Below are positions 1 through 5,355 of a stretch of 5,469 nt of DNA, piece by piece. The notes beneath the pieces were generated by a model. That model was given only the letters and a program-made list of their open reading frames with translations. It was not told where the DNA came from and ran no database searches. Source of the stretch: Neisseriaceae bacterium (GTDB taxonomy: Bacteria; Pseudomonadota; Gammaproteobacteria; Burkholderiales; Neisseriaceae); the NCBI GenBank assembly GCA_017989485.1, contig JAGNPU010000154.1:1-5469 (forward strand), read 5' to 3'. The position numbers and the translations under genes were made by a program. Each line of letters starts with the position of its first letter. The first letter of the stretch is position 1.

Positions 1-384
1 TTCGTCATACTCTCGGTAGCCCGCCACAATGCCAACGTACTTCGTGTGCGAATCCAACTGCATGGTTAAATTCATGAGCGCACCTGGCCGAACCATGTGG
101 CGATCGCGCTGAATCAATTTATCCCCTAAGGACTCCTCGGCATTATCTGCCAAATCAAAGTAGTCACTCTGATTAAATTCATGATTGGCCGTCAGCTGAT
201 ATACGTCTAAACGCACCGGTGAAGGCCGTCCAGAAATACTTCGATTAACGTCCTCAGCCACCAATACGCTGAGTTTAATCTTATTGCCACTCTCATCAGA
301 TTCTTTAGGTGGCTTGCGGTCAGAAGCACAACCAACCAAGCCCAAAGAAATCAACGCAAGCACTGTAAATAATTTAAATTTCAT
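1..384 (-). CDS. tssJ: Type VI secretion lipoprotein TssJ (partial, C-terminus beyond window)
   Basis: TssJ is the outer-membrane lipoprotein of the T6SS trans-envelope complex; it faces the periplasm and binds the C-terminal part of TssM. The frame reads 128 codons from ATG (384-382, minus strand) to base 1 without a stop. Residues 1-18 form a short signal sequence ending in the lipobox LVGC, giving lipidated Cys19. The next residue is Ala, not Asp, which fits Lol sorting to the outer membrane. After a polar linker the mature domain has family landmarks: EDVNRSISGRPSPVRLDVYQL-like sequence at about 44-64, DYFDLAD (74-80), LGDKL (86-90), the VRPG turn (98-101), and KYVGIVAGYRE near 115-125. 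TssJ proteins usually run about 150-180 residues, so only the end is missing. No strong ribosome binding site is visible; a GGAAG (405-401) lies 16 bases upstream, rather far. The rest of a tssJ-K-L-M type operon probably continues left of the window. The call is firm on motif pattern. Confidence 0.93.
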   Translation of the reverse strand, partial: MKFKLFTVLALISLGLVGCASDRKPPKESDESGNKIKLSVLVAEDVNRSISGRPSPVRLDVYQLTANHEFNQSDYFDLADNAEESLGDKLIQRDRHMVRPGALMNLTMQLDSHTKYVGIVAGYREYDE

Positions 385-716
385 ATAAAAAAGCCAATGC
401 CTTCCAAATAATAACCAACCTAAAAATCGAACATGACAAAATAAATCTTTTAAAATCAATATATAAAATAGATACTAATTTTATTTTTCCAATATTAGTC
501 AAGCATCATACACCGCTTACCTTATACCATACAACTATTTTAAAAGTTGATCCTAAACCTTGTTGACATAAAACATATTATTCATAATAAATATTTTAAT
601 TTTATAAAAAACATACATATTAAGTATAAAATTAATCATTATAAATATTATTATTTTCATAAATACCATTTAAAATCATTGAAATAAAAAATGCAAACAA
701 CAAAGTTTAAAGATAA

Positions 717-731
717 TGTCATTTATTGACA
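717..731. repeat. Inverted repeat TGTCA-N5-TGACA overlapping the -35 hexamer
   Basis: Bases 717-721 (TGTCA) and 727-731 (TGACA) are perfect reverse complements around a 5-base TTTAT centre. The centre-to-centre distance of the arms is 10 bases, one helical turn, as expected for a dimeric helix-turn-helix regulator. The right arm is part of the putative -35 hexamer, so a bound protein would compete with RNA polymerase. A 9-base direct repeat, ATTTATTGA, also occurs at 721-729 and 736-744. No regulator can be named; an operator role is a guess, since short palindromes arise by chance in AT-rich DNA. Confidence 0.3.
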
Positions 732-754
732 AAATATTTATTGAGTCATAAACT
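726..754 (+). promoter_or_regulatory. Possible sigma70-type promoter reading toward vgrG
   Basis: A perfect -35 hexamer TTGACA (726-731) is followed after 17 bases by TAAACT (749-754), a 4-of-6 match to TATAAT, so transcription would start near 761. It would run through the gene remnant and into vgrG, leaving a leader of about 300 bases. A second TTGACA (563-568) lies upstream but has only a poor -10 (TAATAA at 585-590, 16-base spacer). In such AT-rich DNA the -10 matches have little weight; the consensus -35 with ideal spacing is the main evidence. Confidence 0.35.
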
Positions 755-811
755 ATCAATAATATACAAATAGAATTAAATAATGACGTTAATATAATAG
801 TATTAACAAAG

Positions 812-1041
812 AAAACTGCCCTGCTGAGCCAACGAGCACGCTTGAAGAAAAATCAGGATGACACACTGGTATTGGCCGAAACAAAGTCTTCCATGAGGCA
901 ACCTATAAGGCTTTCCTCATATCGATTGACCTTGTCTTCCCCAACGACCAAGCCAAGAACAAAAAGCATTCACTTAATTTATCAAAGTATATGGTCACCG
1001 CCGACCCAGGCAATCAGCCCGCCCGGCAGATCATGCTTTAA
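812..1041 (+). pseudogene. Frameshifted 3' remnant of an unidentified protein gene
   Basis: Two reading frames join into one protein-like stretch of about 76 residues. The first frame (812 to about 880) reads KTALLSQRARLKKNQDDTLV and then LAE. The second (about 880 to the TAA at 1039-1041) reads NKVFHEATYKAFLISIDLVF, continues through a Lys/Asn-rich segment, and ends YMVTADPGNQPARQIML. One extra A in the GCCGAAACAAA tract (875-885) would restore a continuous frame, so a single-base deletion is the simplest explanation. The first frame is open back to a stop at 749-751 but has no ATG, and the protein-like character and GC content begin abruptly near 811, so the 5' part is gone. A short read from the TTG at 842 or the in-frame ATGs would not give a sensible product. 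I do not recognise the family. Its place directly before vgrG suggests a decayed T6SS-associated gene, perhaps an older cargo or accessory gene. A sequencing error at the A tract is an alternative to a genuine frameshift. Confidence 0.55.
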
Positions 1042-1061
1042 TTCACAATAAGGTCACAGTA

Positions 1062-3320
1062 ATGAATAGAACGGTTGTTGCCCACACGCCACTGGCGCCA
1101 GACACTTTGCTTTTTAAAAGCATGCAGGGCAAAGAGCATATTTCACGGTTGTTTTGTTTTAACGTCATATTGTCTTCAAAAGACGCCAATATCGATTGCA
1201 ATGCCTTAATTGGCCAAAAAATGACCTTAGACATCCTGACCCTAGGCGATACCCCTCGCTGTTTAAACGGTTTGATTACCGACTTTGGCTATGCCGGTGA
1301 AGACGGCGATGACCAGCAACAATGCCTTTATTACTGCACCCTACAACCCAGCCTATGGTATTTAACCCAAAACGTAGACAGCCGTATTTTTGTGGACAAG
1401 TCGGTCACCGACATTGCCACCGAACTACTGGATGGTTTCGGCTTGAATTACCAAATCAAATGTAACCAAGACTATCGGCCATGGGGGTTTTGCGTTCAGT
1501 ATCAGGAAAGCAGCTTTGATTTTTTGAATCGCCTATTTGAACAAGAAGGCATTTACTATTACTTTGAACACAAAGAGGGAGACCACACGCTGGTATTGGT
1601 TGACGACGTGTCCGCTCATGCCCCCGTCTTAGGGAACCCGACTTTGCGCTATCACTCCAGACAGCATGCTGCGGGGACGCCCAGCATGGCTTACATCGAC
1701 CAATGGCAAGAGTTTAACTCTCTCAAAACCAAGCAGTACACGGTACAAGAATACAATTACCAGAATGCCAAGGTGGCCATGCAGGCCTCGGATTCCGTCC
1801 ATGACTTTGCCGGCACCCAAACCGAAATTTATGAGTTCTATGCCGGCTTTGGCGACGTGGCCGAAGCCAAAAACTACAGCAAGATTCGCAGCGAAGCCGT
1901 CAACAGCCAAACCAAGCTGATTCAAGCCAGCGGCAATGCCTTGACCATCGCCCCCGGCCATTTATTCCACCTCAGCGCCCACAATCATCTTGCCTTTAAT
2001 ACAGAGTATTTGATTCTGTCGGCCGAATACACGTTCGAAGAGGCCGGCTACGCCAGCAGCGGCAATATGGGCCACTTTCGCATCGACTTTTGCTGCCTGC
2101 CCAGCAATCTGCCCTACCGCGCCCCCATGTACACCCAAAAACCGCAGGTGGTGGGCATCCAAGCCGCCACCGTCACCGGCCCCGCAGGCGAAGAGGTGTA
2201 CACCAATGAATATGGCGACATTAAGGTTCAATTTCATTGGGATCGCTACGGCGAGCGCAATGAAACCAGCTCCAACTGGATACGGGTGATTCAAGGCTCA
2301 GCAGGCTCGGGCTTCGGCTCGATCAACACCCCCCGCATCGGCGAAGAGGTCTTGGTCGACTTCATTAATGGCGACGTAGACCGCCCGGTGGTGGTTGGCC
2401 GCTTATACAACAGCGCGATGAATCCCCCCTGGGGCTTTCCAGACGCCGCCAAACAGTCGGGCATCAAAAGCAAAAGCTTTAACTCCCCCGACGCCAACTT
2501 TAACGAATTGATGTTTAACGACACCGCCGGCACCGAGCTGGTCAACTTCCAGGCCCAAAAAGACCTGACGTCCTTAGTCAAAAATGACGAAACGCGTGAC
2601 GTCAACCATGACCGCACCACCACCATTGGCAACGACGAAACCGTCACCGTGGTCGGCTTTCGTACTGAAACGGTTGAAAAAGATGAAACCATTACCATCA
2701 ACCAAAACCGTACCGAAACCGTGGCCCTCGACGAAACCATTACGGTGAATAAAAACCGTAAAGAAGCCGTGGCCCTCGACGAAAGCGTCAGCATTGGCAA
2801 AAACCAAGCCCTCGCCGTGGGTGATGATCAAGCCACTCACGTCGGCAAAAATCAGGCCTTAAGCGTCGCCCTCGACCAACAAACCAGCATTGGTGTCAAT
2901 CAGGCACTCAATGTAGGGGCCAATCGCAACAAATCCATCGGCGCCAACGAGGTGTCCCACATTGGCGCCCACAAACAAGAAACCGTGGACTTAACCTCTT
3001 TGGCCAACGTTGGTCTAGGCCAAATGACCAACATCGGCATGGGTTATATGCTCAACGTCGGTGCGGGCTGGATGACCAACGTGGGGGCGATTGAGAGCCA
3101 CAACGTCGGCCTTATTTTCAGCGCCGCCGCAGGCAAAAACATCAGCCTGAACGCTGGCAAAAACGTCACCATTTCGGCCGGCACCAAGATGACCTTACAG
3201 TGTGGCAACGCCGCCATCACCTTAGAAAAAAATGGCAACATTGCCATCACCGGCAAAAAAATTGTCCTCATAGGCTCGTCTAAGGTCGAACTCAACGGCA
3301 ACAAAGTGGACATTAACTAA
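1062..3320 (+). CDS. vgrG: Type VI secretion spike protein VgrG (TssI)
   Basis: VgrG forms the trimeric spike that caps the Hcp tube and is driven into target cells, carrying effectors. The 752 residues show the standard order. Residues 1 to about 360 are the gp27-like/T6SS_Vgr region, with the landmark pattern around YQESSFDFLNRLFEQEGIYY (147-166). The gp5-like OB-fold follows at about 370-450, with VTGPAGEEVYTNEYGDIKVQ (371-390), FHWDRYGERN (391-400), INTPRIGEEVLVDF (421-434), and GDVDRPVVVGRLYN (437-450). From residue 508 to 747 the chain is an uninterrupted series of eight-residue repeats, mostly ending in V/I-G, that forms the triangular beta-helix needle. The protein stops at VDIN with no additional effector domain, so this is a structural rather than an 'evolved' VgrG. 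The ATG at 1062 is chosen because TAAGG (1049-1053) lies 8 bases upstream and the family N-terminus matches. The DUF2169 gene starts 3 bases after the stop, which indicates one transcript. GC is clearly lower in the first few hundred bases than after about 1700. Confidence 0.97.
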   Translation: MNRTVVAHTPLAPDTLLFKSMQGKEHISRLFCFNVILSSKDANIDCNALIGQKMTLDILTLGDTPRCLNGLITDFGYAGEDGDDQQQCLYYCTLQPSLWYLTQNVDSRIFVDKSVTDIATELLDGFGLNYQIKCNQDYRPWGFCVQYQESSFDFLNRLFEQEGIYYYFEHKEGDHTLVLVDDVSAHAPVLGNPTLRYHSRQHAAGTPSMAYIDQWQEFNSLKTKQYTVQEYNYQNAKVAMQASDSVHDFAGTQTEIYEFYAGFGDVAEAKNYSKIRSEAVNSQTKLIQASGNALTIAPGHLFHLSAHNHLAFNTEYLILSAEYTFEEAGYASSGNMGHFRIDFCCLPSNLPYRAPMYTQKPQVVGIQAATVTGPAGEEVYTNEYGDIKVQFHWDRYGERNETSSNWIRVIQGSAGSGFGSINTPRIGEEVLVDFINGDVDRPVVVGRLYNSAMNPPWGFPDAAKQSGIKSKSFNSPDANFNELMFNDTAGTELVNFQAQKDLTSLVKNDETRDVNHDRTTTIGNDETVTVVGFRTETVEKDETITINQNRTETVALDETITVNKNRKEAVALDESVSIGKNQALAVGDDQATHVGKNQALSVALDQQTSIGVNQALNVGANRNKSIGANEVSHIGAHKQETVDLTSLANVGLGQMTNIGMGYMLNVGAGWMTNVGAIESHNVGLIFSAAAGKNISLNAGKNVTISAGTKMTLQCGNAAITLEKNGNIAITGKKIVLIGSSKVELNGNKVDIN
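2583..3302 (+). repeat. Thirty tandem octapeptide repeats coding the VgrG needle
   Basis: In frame, residues 508-747 of VgrG divide into 30 consecutive eight-residue units with no insertion or deletion. Early units are charged and Thr-rich (KDETITIN, QNRTETVA, LDETITVN). Middle units are KNQALAVG and VNQALNVG. Units 19-21 are Met/Gly-rich (LGQMTNIG, MGYMLNVG, AGWMTNVG). The last units (KNISLNAG, KNVTISAG) match the usual VgrG tip. A beta-branched residue at position 7 followed by Gly or a small residue fits stacking of beta-strands in a triangular prism. At DNA level the repeat is mostly diverged, apart from an 18-base identity (2719-2736 and 2767-2784). Confidence 0.85.
2719..2784 (+). repeat. 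Pair of 18-base direct repeats, 48-base period, within vgrG
   Basis: The 18-mer CCGTGGCCCTCGACGAAA occurs at 2719-2736 and again at 2767-2784. The 48-base period equals two octapeptide units (16 codons) and encodes VALDE in both copies. Identity at the nucleotide level, in a region where other units have diverged, suggests a fairly recent two-unit duplication or gene conversion. Recombination between the copies would remove or add 48 bases and change needle length while keeping the frame. Confidence 0.8.
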
Positions 3321-3323
3321 ATC

Positions 3324-4490
3324 ATGGCCTTATTCGAACTGGACAACCTAACCGGCTTTCCCGCCCAAAACATCTTTAGCCTTGACGCCTTGGACGCGGC
3401 CTACCACACCGTGGTGGCAAAGATAAGCTACGACATGACCATAGACCCTCAAAGCGGTCATTGCGCCCTCACCTTTGCCGCCAAACAACAGCCTTTGGCC
3501 TTTGCAGACGAGCACTACGGCGATCCGCAGCACACCAGCGTGCGCCAGGGCTGCGACACCGTGCCCTATAAACCCTATCTAGACGTCATCATCAACGCCA
3601 CGGCTTATGCCCCGCAGGATAAACCCTGTAAGCAATTTGGCGTGGTCATGCAAATTGGTGAACGTAAAAAAGCATTGGCCGTGCGCGGCCCAACCTTTTG
3701 GCAAAAAGAACCCTTGGGCTGGTCGTTGACCGACCCAACGCCCATCACCAGCCTGCCCTTAAAATATGAATACGCCCACGGCGGCACCCAGCAATGGGCA
3801 GACGATCATCACATTTACCCAGCCAACCCCATCGGGGTGGGCTGGTACGCCAAGCCCTACCTAAGCCGCTTCAATCAAAAAAACCTCTTGCCAGCGGCAC
3901 AAATTTTTGCGCTGGAACGACCGATTAACGACTTAAGCCAAGACATTGGCACAGAAGGCTTTGGCGTCTATGGCCGTTCCTGGCTGGAACGTTATCCCTT
4001 GGCAGGCACCGCAGATGCGGTCTGGCAAGAGGAGCGCCACCCGCTGATGCCGCAAGATTTCAGCATGCATTATTGGAACGACGCGCACCCCGACCTTCAG
4101 TTTACCCATCCCAAACCGAACCATGTGTACACCATACGCTTAACCAATATGGTGGCGGCCAAGGCCGTGCCCTCACAAATCATCGAACTACAACTGCCGG
4201 TGGAAACCGTCTTTGTCTACCTTAAAACCGAAGACAACATCGGCCTGTGCCAGGATTTAACCCTAGACACCATCCACATCGACGTCGACAGCAGACGCCT
4301 TAGCTGCACCTATCGAGTGACGCTGGCCCATGAGTTAAACATTGATGAGTGCCAGCTGCGACACATTGCCAGAGCGGAACGCGGCGCTCAGATTGCGGCG
4401 GCTAAAGCCCTAGGCCAAGAGCCGGCGGCGACGGCCTTTATTCCGATTCCGCCCTCTTTGTCATTACTAAACGAATGTAAGGACTGTTAA
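3324..4490 (+). CDS. DUF2169-family T6SS accessory protein (probable effector adaptor)
   Basis: This 388-residue protein has the features of the DUF2169 family, found almost exclusively beside vgrG and effector genes and associated with effector loading or stability. It is predicted cytoplasmic, with no signal peptide or membrane segment. Landmarks are DTVPYKPYLDVIINATAYAP (78-97), FGVVMQIGERKKALAVRGPT (105-124), the LPLKYEYAHGG segment (144-154), ANPIGVGW (167-174), EGFGVYGRSWLERYPLAGTAD (211-231, conserved GFG..GR.W..R...AGT pattern), RHPLMPQDFSMHYWNDAHPD (238-257), and the later LQLPVETVFV segment (289-298). Residues 330-370 look helical and Ala-rich, and the chain ends with CKDC (385-388), a CXXC. 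The start lies 3 bases after the vgrG stop with no clear Shine-Dalgarno, which implies translational coupling; the stop overlaps the next ATG by one base (TAATG). A position between spike and toxin supports an adaptor linking the two, but the partner is inferred from context. Confidence 0.92.
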   Translation: MALFELDNLTGFPAQNIFSLDALDAAYHTVVAKISYDMTIDPQSGHCALTFAAKQQPLAFADEHYGDPQHTSVRQGCDTVPYKPYLDVIINATAYAPQDKPCKQFGVVMQIGERKKALAVRGPTFWQKEPLGWSLTDPTPITSLPLKYEYAHGGTQQWADDHHIYPANPIGVGWYAKPYLSRFNQKNLLPAAQIFALERPINDLSQDIGTEGFGVYGRSWLERYPLAGTADAVWQEERHPLMPQDFSMHYWNDAHPDLQFTHPKPNHVYTIRLTNMVAAKAVPSQIIELQLPVETVFVYLKTEDNIGLCQDLTLDTIHIDVDSRRLSCTYRVTLAHELNIDECQLRHIARAERGAQIAAAKALGQEPAATAFIPIPPSLSLLNECKDC

Positions 4491-4900
4491 TGCCTTTTAT
4501 TCACCCCAACCCAGACTCGCTGGAAGGCCATGCCCTGATTGGCACTGCAGAATGCGTGGCCTTACTCCAGAACACCATGAGCGTGCCCCACACCAGCCTA
4601 TGGCGTGAAGGTGCCGTCGTTTTTGGCAATCCCAACATCCAAAAAGGCACGGCCATTGCCACCTTTGTCAATGGCCGTTACCCCCTTAAGGGCAGAAAGC
4701 ACGCCGCGATTTACATCAGCCAAGACGAGGACAGCATTTATGTCATCGACCAGTGGCGCGATCGTGAGGCCGTCGGCATTCGTCCGATTCGGGTGAAGCC
4801 CACCAATAAAGACGGCAGTCATTACGATCCCAGCAACAATGCCAAGGCCTTTTCCGTCATCGAAACCCAGGACAACCTGGGCCCTCAGCCAAGGCCATAG
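4490..4900 (+). CDS. BPSL0067-family predicted NlpC/P60-CHAP-like amidase, candidate T6SS effector
   Basis: The 136-residue protein matches the BPSL0067-family pattern: an early GTAECVALLQ (18-27), then TSLWREGAVV (35-44), the KGTAIATFVNGRYP signature (52-65), KHAAIYI (70-76) and YVIDQW (84-89). These place Cys22, His71 and Asp87 in the order expected for the nucleophile, base and third residue of papain-like NlpC/P60 or CHAP enzymes, which cleave peptide bonds of the peptidoglycan stem. The family is a known fold group, but the bond cut here cannot be read from sequence. There is no signal peptide, as expected for a toxin delivered through the T6SS into the periplasm of a neighbour. The length is close to the bare catalytic domain, with a short Pro-rich tail. 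The start overlaps the DUF2169 stop (TAATG) and has AAGGA (4479-4483) 6 bases upstream. The gene directly downstream encodes a secreted protein, which supports a toxin/immunity reading. A housekeeping hydrolase is unlikely in this context. Confidence 0.85.
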   Translation: MPFIHPNPDSLEGHALIGTAECVALLQNTMSVPHTSLWREGAVVFGNPNIQKGTAIATFVNGRYPLKGRKHAAIYISQDEDSIYVIDQWRDREAVGIRPIRVKPTNKDGSHYDPSNNAKAFSVIETQDNLGPQPRP

Positions 4901-4902
4901 CC

Positions 4903-5316
4903 ATGCACTCCTGCTCTGTTGTCGCGGCCCGCCTGGCCTTTCTCCTCGGTGTCCTCCTGCCATTGTCCGCCCCTGCCGCCACGGTCTGCCCGCAGGTGCT
5001 GTCGCTAGGCCCCAATGTGCCCAGCTTTACCCTAACCCGCGTGGGCACTGGTCACGGCGACCCCAGCAACCCTCAGGCCTACGCCGCACTCAAACCAGAG
5101 CGCATTGCCATCAGTGCCCATGAAGTCCGCCTCCTATGGCGGGACCTCACGCTTTGGCCCGAGAACACACCCGAGCAACATAAGCCGGTGTTTGTCACCT
5201 GTCACTATGACCACGGCTTAAAACTAACCCGACACCTGACGCCCACACCGCAAAGTTGTGCATATCAACTGTTCTTGTCGCCCCCACGCGCCAGCAGTGA
5301 CTTACGCTGCGATTAA
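4903..5316 (+). CDS. Secreted Cys-rich protein, STY0301-like; predicted immunity protein
   Basis: This 137-residue protein begins with a signal peptide: Arg10, a hydrophobic core LAFLLGVLLPL (11-21), and an APA-A site that predicts cleavage after Ala25. The Cys at position 4 is not in a lipobox, so the product should be soluble in the periplasm. The mature part has four cysteines (29, 100, 119, 136), enough for two disulfides. It opens with VCP (28-30) and later shows LKPERI (63-68), LLWRDLTLWP (77-86) and FVTCHYDHGLKLTRHL (97-112) before a SCAYQ segment (118-122). This CP...L.P...W.L...C.Y...L...C pattern resembles STY0301-family small secreted proteins, but similarity is moderate. The ATG follows the toxin stop by 2 bases, with AAGG (4891-4894) 8 bases upstream. 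Periplasmic location plus strict pairing with a peptidoglycan-amidase gene points to an immunity protein that blocks the enzyme. No catalytic motif was seen. Confidence 0.72.
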   Translation: MHSCSVVAARLAFLLGVLLPLSAPAATVCPQVLSLGPNVPSFTLTRVGTGHGDPSNPQAYAALKPERIAISAHEVRLLWRDLTLWPENTPEQHKPVFVTCHYDHGLKLTRHLTPTPQSCAYQLFLSPPRASSDLRCD

Positions 5317-5355
5317 CCCCTTCACACCCACCTAACCGTTGTAGAGAGACCCATC
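5317..5355 (+). other. Short intergenic spacer with ribosome binding site
   Basis: Thirty-nine bases separate the predicted immunity gene from the next ATG. No terminator hairpin is visible, so the operon probably continues. A purine run, AGAGAG (5343-5348), lies 7 bases before the ATG at 5356 and is a plausible ribosome binding site. This is the longest gap in the operon, so the next gene may be expressed at a different level. Confidence 0.5.

Larger units (their letters stand above)
385..811. other. AT-rich divergent intergenic region
   Basis: This gap separates tssJ (leftward) from the vgrG side (rightward) and contains no credible gene on either strand. By hand count, bases 421-780 hold 64 G/C in 360 (about 18%), and 601-660 only 5 in 60, against roughly 45-60% in the flanking coding sequence. 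GC rises abruptly near base 811, where the protein-like remnant begins. It must contain the tssJ promoter and probably the promoter for the vgrG operon. Low-complexity AT sequence of this kind is typical of H-NS/MvaT-type silencer targets and of horizontally acquired accessory loci, but no specific protein site can be proven here. Two AT-rich near matches to the IHF consensus (454-466 and 754-766, one mismatch each) are no better than chance in such sequence. No sigma54 -24/-12 element was seen. Confidence 0.85.

Noticed and set aside
222..235. AGGCCGTCCAGAA, resembling a Neisseria DNA uptake sequence
   Set aside because: It has an internal mismatch/insertion relative to the canonical uptake word, falls within the conserved GRPSP codons of tssJ, and no other copy was seen.
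541..720. Possible CRISPR or tandem repeat in the AT-rich gap
   Set aside because: No regularly spaced repeat is present; the similarity is AT low complexity only.
842..1051. Plus-strand ORF starting at TTG 842 as a gene
   Set aside because: Its first dozen codons look protein-like, but after about 880 the sense passes to another frame. The tail is low-complexity Ser/Pro sequence, so it is part of the frameshifted remnant.
861..1600. Shared CTGGTATTGG at about 866-875 and 1590-1599, hinting that the remnant is a vgrG fragment
   Set aside because: Only about ten bases match. It reflects similar TLVL codons, and the surrounding residues do not align with VgrG.
2291..2800. Minus-strand 169-codon ORF opposite vgrG
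   Set aside because: It lies antisense to the OB-fold and needle repeats, and its Ser/Val-rich sequence is a mirror of the Thr/Glu repeats. It has no ribosome binding site or family features.
4598..4963. Minus-strand 121-codon ORF across the toxin gene
   Set aside because: It is a shadow of the plus-strand toxin frame, which carries clear family motifs. The antisense product shows none.
4839..5123. Plus-strand 94-codon ORF overlapping the toxin/immunity junction
   Set aside because: It overlaps two better-supported genes in another frame, is rich in Pro/Arg/Cys/His, and has no plausible ribosome binding site.
5317..5355. Terminator after the predicted immunity gene
   Set aside because: No stem-loop or T-run is present in the spacer.
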